Positions 25,967 to 34,087 of a DNA stretch of 64,000 nt are shown here, piece by piece. Origin of the DNA: Gelidibacter pelagius (GTDB lineage Bacteria; Bacteroidota; Bacteroidia; Flavobacteriales; Flavobacteriaceae). The stretch is from NCBI RefSeq assembly GCF_017581925.1, contig NZ_JAGEVG010000020.1, positions 18,440 to 82,439 on the forward strand, written 5' to 3'. Both the position numbers and the translations under genes were made by a program. The notes beneath the pieces were generated by a model. The model did no database searches. It saw only the letters and a program-made list of their open reading frames with translations, and was not told the origin of the DNA. Position 1 is the first letter of the stretch; each line of letters begins with the position of its first letter.

Positions 25967-27670
25967 ATGTCAATGAAACAGCTATCATTTTTATTTCTTG
26001 CTTTTCTGAGCCTGAATTTTGGGTATGCCCAAGATTTTACGGTCGATCACTATACGGTGGATATTACCATCCACGAGGAAGGATATTTTGATGTGGTGGA
26101 AAACTATGATCTTACGTTCGAAATTCCAAAGCACGGGATTTATAGAGATATCCAGACCAAGTACGATCTTTTGACCGAAGCCGACAACCAGGAAACCCGA
26201 AAAATTAAGATTAGTGATCTTGAGGTGCCTGGACACAACTTTGAAGCGCCATCAGGATTTGAACAGAAACTGTCGACGAATTATCAAATTAAAATTGGTG
26301 ACGCCAACAAGACCGTTGTGGGGCCGCAACACTATGAAATTAGATACCGGGTTCACAATGCTTTTCTCCATGAAACCGATGGCATTAAATTCTATTGGAA
26401 TTTAAAACCCAGCGATTGGTCGTCAATTTTTAAGACTATTGAATTTAACATCCATCTACCGCCTTCAGTTTCAATAGCCTCAAATGATGTGTTTGTATAT
26501 TCCGGATATTTAGGTGAAACAACCGATAGCAAAGAGATTGATTTCACCGTTGCCAATAACTCAATAGATGGTAAAAGCAAACCTGATTTTATTTCCTATC
26601 AAGGTCAAAGTGTAACTATATTGATCAATCTACCTCCAAACGCCATTGCAGAAATTAAACCATTGTGGCCTTTTTGGACAGATTACGGTTGGGTGTTGGT
26701 ATTGGCTACATTGCTTGGCGGTTTTTATATGACTTGGTTGCGATTTGGTAAGGACGATAAAGTGGTGAGCATCACCAGTTATTTCCCGCCTGATGGGATG
26801 GATCCTGCCATGGCCGGATTTCTGATCAACGATGCTGATGACATTTCTGATCTGATTGCCTTGATTCCCTATTGGGGGTCCAAAGGGATTTTAAGAATTG
26901 AGGAGATTCCGAAAAAAGGCTGGTTTTCATCTTCCGATACCAAATTAATTGCTTTAAAGCCTTTGCCTGATGAGGCCACGAGTTATGAAAGAACCATTTT
27001 TGATGGGCTGTTTGGAACTTCCATCGTTCCCAATGATACAGAAGTACTCATCAGTAGTTTAAAAAATAAATTTTACACCACAATGGGCAGTGCACGCAGT
27101 ACTTTAAAGAAGGCGGCAAAACCATATTATGATGGAGGTGCGAAGCGAGTGCAGATCATCACCTATGTAGTGCTTGTTTTACTGGCTTTGGCGTTGGCAC
27201 CTTTGCTTTTGTTTGTGTGGGGTTTTATTGCCATGTTTGCCGTTATCATTTTGACCTTATTCTTGCTCTTCATGAATAAGTATATGATAAAAAAGAATGC
27301 GAAGGGAAATGCTACGTTTTCTGAACTGAAAGGATTTAAACAATTTATAAAAATAGCTGAACTTAATAAGTTGAAAATGCTGATTGCAGAAGATCCTTCC
27401 TATTTTGAAACGACCATGGGTTACGCACTGGCATTTGGACTGTTTGATAAATGGGCCAATAAATTTGATGCCTTAAATATACCACCACCACAATGGTATA
27501 GTTCAACATCAACAGTGCCTTTAACTATGAACAGTTTTTCCAATTCTTTTGCCAACACGATGTCGTCTGCCAAATCGACCATGGTCAGTTCACCAAGTAG
27601 TAGCGGATCTTCGGGTGGTGGAGGTTCTTCAGGCGGGGGATTTGGTGGCGGTGGCGGTGGGAGCTGGTAG
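25967..27670 (+). CDS. DUF2207 membrane protein with Gly/Ser-rich tail
   Basis: 567 residues. A signal peptide ends near GYAQ; a DUF2207 beta-domain covers about 22-225 (YTVDITIHEEGYFDVVENYDL, GIYRDIQTKYDL); a membrane helix is near 238-258, and a helical pair near 397-437 (VVLVLLALALAPLLLFVWG). The conserved cytoplasmic part includes ARSTLKKAA and SELKGFKQFIKIAE, ending in a serine and glycine-rich tail that closes GGGSW. This tail is characteristic of the family and may be flexible or membrane-active. Function is unknown, but pairing with lemA is widespread. It is 79 bases downstream of lemA on the same strand and is followed by a hairpin terminator. Confidence 0.9.
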   Translation: MSMKQLSFLFLAFLSLNFGYAQDFTVDHYTVDITIHEEGYFDVVENYDLTFEIPKHGIYRDIQTKYDLLTEADNQETRKIKISDLEVPGHNFEAPSGFEQKLSTNYQIKIGDANKTVVGPQHYEIRYRVHNAFLHETDGIKFYWNLKPSDWSSIFKTIEFNIHLPPSVSIASNDVFVYSGYLGETTDSKEIDFTVANNSIDGKSKPDFISYQGQSVTILINLPPNAIAEIKPLWPFWTDYGWVLVLATLLGGFYMTWLRFGKDDKVVSITSYFPPDGMDPAMAGFLINDADDISDLIALIPYWGSKGILRIEEIPKKGWFSSSDTKLIALKPLPDEATSYERTIFDGLFGTSIVPNDTEVLISSLKNKFYTTMGSARSTLKKAAKPYYDGGAKRVQIITYVVLVLLALALAPLLLFVWGFIAMFAVIILTLFLLFMNKYMIKKNAKGNATFSELKGFKQFIKIAELNKLKMLIAEDPSYFETTMGYALAFGLFDKWANKFDALNIPPPQWYSSTSTVPLTMNSFSNSFANTMSSAKSTMVSSPSSSGSSGGGGSSGGGFGGGGGGSW

Positions 27671-27708
27671 TTGATTTACTTTTAAGAATTGGTTTATAAA
27701 CATAAAAA

Positions 27709-27726
27709 ACCTCCCTAAAAGGAGGT
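27709..27726. terminator. bidirectional terminator hairpin
   Basis: ACCTCC / GGAGGT with loop CTAAAA, preceded by six A and followed by CTTTC. The A run serves as the T run for the convergent minus-strand gene; it also sits 39 bases past the DUF2207 stop. Confidence 0.7.
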
Positions 27727-27753
27727 CTTTCAATAATCTAATTCAGTTTGCAA

Positions 27754-28227
27754 TTATGCAATATCTTCAAGCGTTTTTACACGATTGAGCGTTCCTTGAA
27801 TGTCTCTTAATTGTGATTGTAGGACGTTTTGGATTTTCGGAGCTAATGTGTTTTTCTTCATCACATCTTCATATTCATCAACACTTGCTTTTTCTCCGCG
27901 AATCACCTCTTCCAATACAGCTTCATCGTCGTTTCCAGCTACAGAGCTTTTAATGTCAATCCATGCACGATGTAAGGTTCCTGTGACACTTCCACTTTCT
28001 TTTGGAGCTTCACCCAAATCACGCAACTCCTTGTCGATTGCCGTGGCAAATGTACTTCGCTGTAATGCTTGTTGTTTTAAAAAGTTTTTCAACGCTGGAT
28101 TTTTAGCATCCTGCATCGCTTTTTTGTAGCCTTTTTCGGCGTCGTAATTCTTTTCTATGATACCTTGTAAAACATTGACAGTATCTTTATGTGTTTGTTC
28201 TCTTGCTTCTTCTAATGAGGTTTTCAT
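27754..28227 (-). CDS. PA2169-family four-helix-bundle protein (DUF2383), copy 1
   Basis: 157 residues, almost entirely helical. Ferritin-like pattern motifs are visible: VLQGIIEKNYDAEKGYKKAM, FLKQQALQRSTFATAIDKEL, TGTLHRAWIDIKS, EVIRGEKASVDEYEDV. The Glu/His arrangement recalls a carboxylate-bridged fold, but metal binding has not been shown for the family. Such proteins are often induced in stress or stationary phase. It has a paralogue 350 bases upstream on the same strand, and both genes share a 39-base element just before their starts, so they are probably co-regulated but separately transcribed. A terminator follows. Confidence 0.88.
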   Translation of the reverse strand: MKTSLEEAREQTHKDTVNVLQGIIEKNYDAEKGYKKAMQDAKNPALKNFLKQQALQRSTFATAIDKELRDLGEAPKESGSVTGTLHRAWIDIKSSVAGNDDEAVLEEVIRGEKASVDEYEDVMKKNTLAPKIQNVLQSQLRDIQGTLNRVKTLEDIA

Positions 28228-28275
28228 GAGTATATAATTTTTAAGTTCATCACTAAATTACAAATATCAGACGTG

Positions 28276-28314
28276 TAATTATCTTAAAGAAATCTTATTT
28301 GGGATAGGATTAAC
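28276..28314 (-). promoter_or_regulatory. shared upstream element of the PA2169-like genes, copy 1
   Basis: 39 bases, 49 bases before the start codon. About 32 of 39 positions match the element before the paralogue (29084-29122), including ATTTGGGA and GGnTTAAC on the plus strand. The flanking spacer is not conserved, which argues for a promoter or operator rather than recent duplication. Confidence 0.6.
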
Positions 28315-28532
28315 ATTGAGAATTGATTTTCTTAAAGAGTGTTAAAGCGCTTCTAATCACCTCCCTCCGGAAGACTGCATTGCTGTTATTAATCAAATTT
28401 ATAGCATATAATATTTTGTGAACATGGGTATTTTACTTCTTTTCAAGTTCAGGAACGGCGGCTGATTTTATAAAAAAATCCCGGTTCATATCCTTATGTA
28501 TAGGTCTTAACAGTAGCATTTAAGCATAAAAA
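28315..28532. other. remaining spacer between the PA2169-like genes
   Basis: No reading frame or recognisable RNA. Ordinary AT-rich sequence between the shared upstream element and the terminator of the second copy. Confidence 0.4.
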
Positions 28533-28551
28533 AACCTCCAATTTGGAAGTT
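28533..28551 (-). terminator. terminator of PA2169-like copy 2
   Basis: AACCTCCAA pairs with TTGGAAGTT through one wobble position. On the minus strand the hairpin is followed by a T run (the plus strand has seven A just before it). It lies 24 bases past the stop of copy 2. Confidence 0.65.
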
Positions 28552-28575
28552 GTACCTTAAAATGTTCAATTGTTA

Positions 28576-29037
28576 TTAAAGCTGTTTTACTTCCTTTAGG
28601 GTGTTTTTGATCGCTTTTAATTGAGATTGCAAAAGATTATGAGTTTCTGGTGCCAATAAATTATTTTTTAAAGCTCCTTTATACTCTTTGACTTTAGCTT
28701 TCTCTCCGCGAATCACCTCTTCAATAATAGTTTCGTCAGCATTGCTTGCAACGCGACTTTTAATATCAATCCAGGTACGATGTAAGGTTGCCGCCATACT
28801 ACCGTTCTCTATCGGAGTGTCACCTAAATTTCGGATTTCCTGATCAATTTCATTTGTAAATTTACTGCGTTGACGTGCTTGGTCTTGCATAAAGCTTTTT
28901 AATTCAGGATCCTGTACATCCATCATCGCTTTTCTGTAGCCTTTAAGCGCGTCATAGTTCTTTTCTATAATTGCTTGTAGAACGTCAATATTATTTTCAT
29001 TTGTTTTTTGTCTAGCTTTTTCTAGGGTTGTTCTCAC
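28576..29037 (-). CDS. PA2169-family four-helix-bundle protein (DUF2383), copy 2
   Basis: 153 residues, paralogous along its whole length to the gene downstream: VLQAIIEKNYDALKGYRKAM, FMQDQARQRSKFTNEIDQEI, AATLHRTWIDIKSRV, IEEVIRGEKAKVKEY. The Gln/Arg-rich second helix and the TLHRxWIDIKS block are the best conserved, suggesting retained function in both. Divergence at many third positions and in the C terminus points to an old duplication. It has its own terminator and its own copy of the 39-base upstream element. The role is unknown; a stress-related envelope or storage function is inferred from family context only. Confidence 0.87.
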   Translation of the reverse strand: MRTTLEKARQKTNENNIDVLQAIIEKNYDALKGYRKAMMDVQDPELKSFMQDQARQRSKFTNEIDQEIRNLGDTPIENGSMAATLHRTWIDIKSRVASNADETIIEEVIRGEKAKVKEYKGALKNNLLAPETHNLLQSQLKAIKNTLKEVKQL

Positions 29038-29083
29038 TATTAGTAATTTTTAGGTTAAAGGATAACATAAGGAATTATATCCC

Positions 29084-29122
29084 TAATTCTCTTAAAAAAT
29101 TCACATTTGGGAAAGGGTTAAC
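29084..29122 (-). promoter_or_regulatory. shared upstream element of the PA2169-like genes, copy 2
   Basis: 39 bases, 47 bases before the start codon of copy 2, matching 28276-28314 at about 32 of 39 positions without gaps. It may be the promoter recognised by an alternative sigma factor. Confidence 0.6.
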
Positions 29123-29136
29123 GATTGCAGTCCTGC

Positions 29137-29340
29137 TTATAAAAATTCTAAATTAAGATTTTGAAGACCATAGTATTGCTGTTTTATAAAAACCATCCGC
29201 ATTTGTGACTCCACAGTTTTTGTAGAAAGATTTAAAACTTCTGCACTTTCTTTATGCTTTAATCTCTCCATTTTAAGTCTTGAGAATTCTTGGCAGCAAT
29301 CGGGTAATTGTATGATGAAGCCCCATATTAGGCGATTTTT
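29137..29340 (-). pseudogene. remnant of an ECF sigma factor (region 4 only)
   Basis: A minus-strand frame open from just after a stop near 29343 to TAA at 29137 encodes about 67 residues without a start codon. It reads LPDCCQEFSRLKMERLKHKE, then SAEVLNLSTKTVESQMR, which aligns with sigma region 4.2 of Bacteroidota ECF factors (compare LPEKC, GLKYSEIAEELN, SIKTVERHM in the intact factor at 15.2 kb). Regions 2 and the linker are missing. The final helix (MVFIKQQYYGLQNLNLEFL) does not match. It is a decayed 3' fragment, and no cognate anti-sigma gene remains nearby. Confidence 0.7.
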
Positions 29341-29460
29341 TAGTTAAAACAGAAATTTATTCAAAAATACCTGCTGTCATTTCTAAAGTCCATCGATGTG
29401 CTAAAGTAAACCTCATAATGCTATTGATCAGCTAGGGAAATTTAAGGTTTATTTAAGGTG

Positions 29461-29487
29461 AAAGGTTGCCAGAAATGGCAGCCTTTT
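29461..29487. other. stable hairpin in gene-free region
   Basis: AAAGGTTGCC and GGCAGCCTTT pair over 10 positions with one wobble, loop AGAAAT, followed by TTGTT on the plus strand. No plus-strand gene lies upstream, so it may be a relic terminator. Confidence 0.45.
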
Positions 29488-29499
29488 GTTAGTGAAACC

Positions 29500-29569
29500 C
29501 ATTTTCCAAAAGCCGAAGGCGCGTTGGAAAATGTTGGTTGAACTAATCCCGCTTTTGTGCGGGATCTAA
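29500..29569. repeat. dispersed hairpin repeat, copy 1
   Basis: Stem CATTTTCCAA/TTGGAAAATG encloses AAGCCGAAGGCGCG, then TTGGTTGAACTAATCCCGC and a second hairpin (ATCCCGC/GCGGGAT). The same architecture recurs at 29573 and 63851. Confidence 0.7.
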
Positions 29570-29572
29570 ACC

Positions 29573-29633
29573 CATTTTCCAAAAGCCGAAAGCGCATTGG
29601 AAAATGTTGGTTGTCCCGATAGCTCTATCGGGA
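29573..29633. repeat. dispersed hairpin repeat, copy 2
   Basis: Same outer stem CATTTTCCAA/TTGGAAAATG around AAGCCGAAAGCGCA, followed by TTGGTTG and a different second hairpin, TCCCGATAG/CTATCGGGA. Tandem to copy 1. Confidence 0.7.
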
Positions 29634-29823
29634 TAATCCCTCCCGCAAGAATCCCATCTTATCCTACCTGTTTGTTGTTATCTGAGCATGACCTTTTAAC
29701 AACTTGCTGCATCCAAATTAATTTAGGAATGGTCAAACTTAATAATAACGTGCAATTTTTTATCTCAAATTAGACCTATCGTCCCACGGATAAAAGTGGT
29801 TTAAATTTTTTTAGAAAAAAGCT
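29634..29823. other. spacer without recognisable content
   Basis: AT-rich sequence with no coding frame, hairpin or repeat that I can support, ahead of the duplicated adhesin 5' region. Confidence 0.4.
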
Positions 29824-29859
29824 GCTCACATTTTAAAATTGCTCCGATGTAGTTATTTA
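29824..29859 (+). repeat. duplicated upstream block, decayed copy
   Basis: 36 bases from GCTCACATTTTAAAATTGCT onward match 34031-34066 with one difference. In both places the block starts exactly 57 bases before the ATG. It probably contains the promoter or 5' leader of the adhesin gene. Confidence 0.75.
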
Positions 29860-29880
29860 GGCTAATAATTGCGATTTATC

Positions 29881-30000
29881 ATGAGTCAAATTTTACTAAT
29901 TCTCTCACTGTTCTGTGCTATTTGTGTGACAGTCAATGCGCATGCTAACATCAGGACAGGTGATGGTGCCTACACCAACAGCAATACCATAGTCAATTAG
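29881..30000 (+). pseudogene. truncated 5' copy of the large adhesin gene at 34088
   Basis: ATG at 29881 opens a 39-residue frame, MSQILLILSLFCAICVTVNA, then about 19 residues to a TAG at 30000. The intact gene starts MRQILLIFSLFCASYMTVNA, followed by TWTGAGANTNWNTVANWSLNAV. The TAG replaces a TGG Trp codon, and similarity continues past it (AGTTTGAACGC) to about 30040 before fading. The signal peptide is intact, so a tiny secreted peptide could still be made, but as an adhesin it is dead. It marks a past duplication of which only the 5' end survives, directly upstream of another T9SS cargo gene. Confidence 0.8.
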
Positions 30001-30111
30001 AGTTTGAACGCTGTACAAACGGCAAGTTGTAATGTGACCCAAATTTACTGTTGATCCTCGGTATTTGTAATGTGAGCAAAATCTAATTTATAATCTTCAA
30101 AAAATGATACC

Positions 30112-33100
30112 ATGAAAAACTCGACAATGAAAAATTTAACCAGAAATGGCCTCCCTTGGCATGGGGTTGTTTTGAAAGTACTGTTGGTCACCGTTTTGGT
30201 TTTTACCTTCGCCTTTACCACGGCGAATGCACAAATAGCAGGTGAAGTTTGTGAAAACCCAATAGTAATCTCCAGCTTGCCTTTTACACACAGTGGAAAC
30301 ACTGGAGATTATGGAGACCACTATGGCTCATCAGATAAACCGCCTCGTGCCGACGGTGCGATTGGTGATCCTTCTTCAAGTTTTTTAAGAGGAGATGATG
30401 TGGTTTATGCATTCACGCCTTCCGAAGATAACACTATTGATATTTCCGTGACTAAACAGAGGGAAAATACTGGTGTATTCATATTCACTGGTTGCCCCTT
30501 TGAGAGCACTGTTGGTGGCGATTCGAGCCAAAATATTGAAAATTTAAATGTGTACCAGCTTCCTGTGACATCAGGCGTCACCTATTATATTGTAATTTCT
30601 ACTGACCGTTATCCACAAAAGACGCCTTATACCTTAAATATAACCTCTTGTAAAAGACCAACTAATTTAGTGGTGGATAACGTCATGCCTACCAGTGCAG
30701 AGCTCAGCTGGGCTTCAGATGCTGATCTGGGTGATATATATCTTGTGAGGTCCTATAAACCAGCGCCAACTGTAAGCAGTATACCAACTCACTCAGACGC
30801 AAGCGCTCCATTAACTGTAGATAATTTAACTCCCGGAATAGAATATCATGCTTACTTACGTGCTAATTGTGGTGAGCAAGACGGGGTGAGTGAATGGTCA
30901 GATCCAATAAGGTTTTCCACGACATGCGACCCTGTTTCTATACCCTATACAGAAAACTTTGATGTCTTTGGAACAGGAGCTTATTGGTTTCCTCAATGTT
31001 GGGAGAGACCGGTAGTAAATAACAGTACTGCCATTAACATGTTCCCATCAATTAGTGGACATTATCAAACTTCAAGCTTTCCGAATACTTTACGATTTTA
31101 TTCTCAGACTGGCACACCTACCTACGTCGTATCGCCATCATTTGCAGAAGATATCTCCAATTTGCGTGTCAAATTCACCTTGAAACGAGAGGAAGTACGT
31201 TCGGGAACTATAGATGTTGGCGTGATGAGTGATGCCAACGATATCAGTACTTTTGAACTTGTAGCAACCATTGATCCTGATAATAACGATTTTACTGAGT
31301 ACTACTTTGATCTAAATCAAGTGTCGCTTTCAGGTTCAGGAAACTATATCGCATTACGGCATAATTCGAATTCTGCTTATTATGATTATCACTTAGATGA
31401 TTTTGAAGTCAATCTAATTCCCCCTTGTCCTGAACCAACCAATGCAACTATTGCCAACATCACAACGAACAGCGCCGTCTTCAGTTGGGAAACGGATACC
31501 GATCACAGCGACGTATATTTTGCTGAAGCTGGCGGCGCTGCTCCGAATGAAAACACTACCCCTACTGCAAGCAATGTGAATTCTCCCCTAACATTAGATC
31601 AACTGACATCCAATACATCGTATGACGCCTATGTGAGGGTAAATTGTGGCGCAGAAGACGGGGTTAGCGCATGGACTGGTCCGGTGAAATTTATTACAAG
31701 ATGTACAGCTACCGACACTCCTTTCCTTCAAAACTTTGAAAGTGTTACAGTGCCAAACATCCCTAACTGTGGATCTTTGGAAGCAAACAATGGTGACGGA
31801 TGGGTTACTTATTCACTTAACACTTTTGGTTTCAAGGGTAATGTTTTGAGGCATAAAAACACCAATGTTGGTGATGGTCCTGTTGATTCATGGTATTTTA
31901 CCCAAGGCATTAATTTAGAAGCTGGAGTAGACTATTTGATTTCTTATGTATATGCTAACAATAGCTATGAACGTATAGAAAAATTAAAAGTAGCTTATGG
32001 GACCGCCGCAAATTCTTCAGCAATGACTGAAGAATTGGCAGATCATGAGTTTAGCATAAAAGATGCGCATAAAAATGAAATTGTATTTAGCGTAGATAAC
32101 GATGGCGTTTATTATTTTGGATTTCAGTCGCATTCTGATGAAGATAAGTTTTGGATATACTTGGACGATATTTTTATTGATGTGGTTCGAACCTGTCCGG
32201 TCCCTTCTGAAGTAGTGGTTGATAATATAGAAACCCGTCAAGCGCAAGTAAGTTGGACTTCCACAGGTCAAGATCAATGGGAAGTGCTATATGGGGAATC
32301 TGGGTTTAACCATTTGGAAGATGGAACATCCGTTACTGTTCAAGGAAGTTCAAATACTACCCTTGTAAATTTAATTTCAGAGACCTCCTATGATGTGTAC
32401 CTAAGAACTGTCTGTGCTGTTGAGGATGAAAGTTATTGGGTCGGTCCCCAAACTTTTAAAACCCAAATCAGCTGTCCTCGTCCAACGAATATACAGATAG
32501 ATGACGTCAGCCACGACAGCGCTAAAATATCTTGGGAAGCGGGAAGCAATGAAAACGAATGGATTGTCTATTATGGGGGTGTTATTCGTTATGATCCTGA
32601 AAATGAAAGACTAATTAGTTTTGATCCTGAAAAAGGAGAAGGAGAATCGGTCACTGTGCAAGGCAACCCCGAAGTCATCTTGACAGGTCTCAACCCTGCA
32701 GAAGAATATCAGGTATATGTGGTGGCTGTATGTGCTGAAGATGATCGGAGTTCGATTCCGTCTTCTGCTATGGCCAGATTTATTACGGAGTTAGAAGGTG
32801 GTTATTGCATGGTGTATCCCGAAAATGTCCATCCGATTACGAATGTTGAATTTGCCACTATTAAAAATCTTCAACTTGGCGGTAGTTCGGGGCCTGGTTT
32901 TCAAGATTTTACCAGCATGGTAGCAGAAGTCAATGCTGGGGATACCTATACCATTAATATCGAAGGCAATACGATAGAATATAGAAACTCCTTTACTGTG
33001 TTTATCGATTGGAATCAAGATGGTGAGTTCAATAATGATGATGAACGTTATGAGGTAGGCACTATTTACAGATCTAATGGTTTTGACGATAAGGTCATTT

Positions 33101-33798
33101 CAATGGATATTCAAGTCCCAGAAGAAGCAGTTAATGGAATGACGCGAATGCGGGTGATGTGTAGGGGTGAGGATCAAAACTCTGAATATGTTCCCAATGC
33201 CTGTGAATTACCTAGATCTTTGGGACAAGTAGAGGCTTACACCGTTAAGGTCAGTTCAGGTGTGGATCCTGTAGATTGCCCAACCCCAACTAACTTAACC
33301 TTGGGAACGGTTACTTTTGATGGAGACGGAGCCCATCTTCCAGTATCTTGGACGCCTGGTGGCAATGAAACCCAATGGGAGCTCTCTTATCTGAACACCA
33401 ATGATGCCACTGATAGTGGTTCGGCAATGGTCAGCAATACCCCGGAGACGATCCTCGACCTGACAACAGGACAAGGATACAGCATTAAAGTACGTTCAAC
33501 CTGTGGAAGTACCAATAGTGCCTGGACAGAGGTCGCTGAGATGACTTTGGGAATGGATGATCCTGTGTTTCCAAACTTCACTTACTATCCAAACCCTGTT
33601 AAAAATCAGTTGACGCTGCAATCGGGAGTTCTGATTGAAAACGTTGAAGTGTACAACTTACTGGGCCAAAAAGTAATTGAAGTCATGCCTAATACATTGG
33701 AAGTGCATTTGGACACTAACCAACTACAATCCGCAGTTTATTTGATGAAGGTTTCTATCGATGGAAGTCAAAAAACCTTCAGAATTGTGAAGAAGTAG
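30112..33798 (+). CDS. giant secreted multidomain protein with Fn3, cleaved-adhesin-like and GEVED domains, T9SS cargo
   Basis: 1228 residues. A long signal peptide ends near TTANAQ (about residue 41). Domains in order: a PPC-like beta domain (about 45-182), Fn3 (about 185-275), a cleaved-adhesin/MAM-like jelly roll (about 280-440), Fn3 (about 445-535), a second jelly roll (about 540-700), Fn3 units (about 705-785 and 790-900), a GEVED domain (about 903-1055, FIDWNQDGEFNNDDE), another Fn3 (about 1060-1145) and a type A sorting domain (FPNFTYYPNPVKNQL, VYNLLGQKV, YLMKVSIDGSQKTFRIVKK). The last directs T9SS export and surface anchoring. No protease or glycosidase core is visible, so adhesion or matrix binding is most likely. 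A second ATG at 30127 is also a possible start. A terminator follows. Confidence 0.9.
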   Translation: MKNSTMKNLTRNGLPWHGVVLKVLLVTVLVFTFAFTTANAQIAGEVCENPIVISSLPFTHSGNTGDYGDHYGSSDKPPRADGAIGDPSSSFLRGDDVVYAFTPSEDNTIDISVTKQRENTGVFIFTGCPFESTVGGDSSQNIENLNVYQLPVTSGVTYYIVISTDRYPQKTPYTLNITSCKRPTNLVVDNVMPTSAELSWASDADLGDIYLVRSYKPAPTVSSIPTHSDASAPLTVDNLTPGIEYHAYLRANCGEQDGVSEWSDPIRFSTTCDPVSIPYTENFDVFGTGAYWFPQCWERPVVNNSTAINMFPSISGHYQTSSFPNTLRFYSQTGTPTYVVSPSFAEDISNLRVKFTLKREEVRSGTIDVGVMSDANDISTFELVATIDPDNNDFTEYYFDLNQVSLSGSGNYIALRHNSNSAYYDYHLDDFEVNLIPPCPEPTNATIANITTNSAVFSWETDTDHSDVYFAEAGGAAPNENTTPTASNVNSPLTLDQLTSNTSYDAYVRVNCGAEDGVSAWTGPVKFITRCTATDTPFLQNFESVTVPNIPNCGSLEANNGDGWVTYSLNTFGFKGNVLRHKNTNVGDGPVDSWYFTQGINLEAGVDYLISYVYANNSYERIEKLKVAYGTAANSSAMTEELADHEFSIKDAHKNEIVFSVDNDGVYYFGFQSHSDEDKFWIYLDDIFIDVVRTCPVPSEVVVDNIETRQAQVSWTSTGQDQWEVLYGESGFNHLEDGTSVTVQGSSNTTLVNLISETSYDVYLRTVCAVEDESYWVGPQTFKTQISCPRPTNIQIDDVSHDSAKISWEAGSNENEWIVYYGGVIRYDPENERLISFDPEKGEGESVTVQGNPEVILTGLNPAEEYQVYVVAVCAEDDRSSIPSSAMARFITELEGGYCMVYPENVHPITNVEFATIKNLQLGGSSGPGFQDFTSMVAEVNAGDTYTINIEGNTIEYRNSFTVFIDWNQDGEFNNDDERYEVGTIYRSNGFDDKVISMDIQVPEEAVNGMTRMRVMCRGEDQNSEYVPNACELPRSLGQVEAYTVKVSSGVDPVDCPTPTNLTLGTVTFDGDGAHLPVSWTPGGNETQWELSYLNTNDATDSGSAMVSNTPETILDLTTGQGYSIKVRSTCGSTNSAWTEVAEMTLGMDDPVFPNFTYYPNPVKNQLTLQSGVLIENVEVYNLLGQKVIEVMPNTLEVHLDTNQLQSAVYLMKVSIDGSQKTFRIVKK

Positions 33799-33860
33799 CC
33801 TATTTCGAAATATTCTGGGTAAAACTTTAAAATATATTTTGAAAGGAAGTTAATACTAAT

Positions 33861-33897
33861 TTATCCCCATCCGCACGATCTGTGTAGATGGGGATAA
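33861..33897 (+). terminator. strong hairpin after the Fn3 adhesin gene
   Basis: TTATCCCCATC pairs perfectly with GATGGGGATAA over 11 bp around a 15-base loop, 62 bases past the stop. Only a short T-rich tail (TTGTTGG) follows, so termination may be imperfect. Confidence 0.6.
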
Positions 33898-34030
33898 TTG
33901 TTGGCCTATACGCATCCACGTAAACCTATATGAGAATGCGATCTTAAAGCTGAACAATCCGATTTTTAGACCATTATAGTTTATAGATCTTTGAAATTTT
34001 CAAGAAATCTTCGAATTAGCATTTTTTTAT

Positions 34031-34066
34031 GCTCACATTTTAAAATTGCTCCGATGTAATTATTTA
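34031..34066 (+). repeat. duplicated upstream block, intact-gene copy
   Basis: Matches 29824-29859 with a single difference, at the same 57-base distance from the start codon. Conservation after the coding part decayed suggests this is the functional promoter/leader. Confidence 0.7.
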
Positions 34067-34087
34067 ACCATATAAATGCTATTAATC

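Noticed and set aside
30001..30111. Continuation of the decayed adhesin copy as a functional fusion with the Fn3 gene
   Set aside because: The frame is closed by TAG at 30000 and further stops, and the Fn3 gene has its own signal peptide.
34076..34087. Earlier ATG for the repeat adhesin
   Set aside because: The duplicated copy has TTG at the matching position, whereas the second ATG is kept in both.
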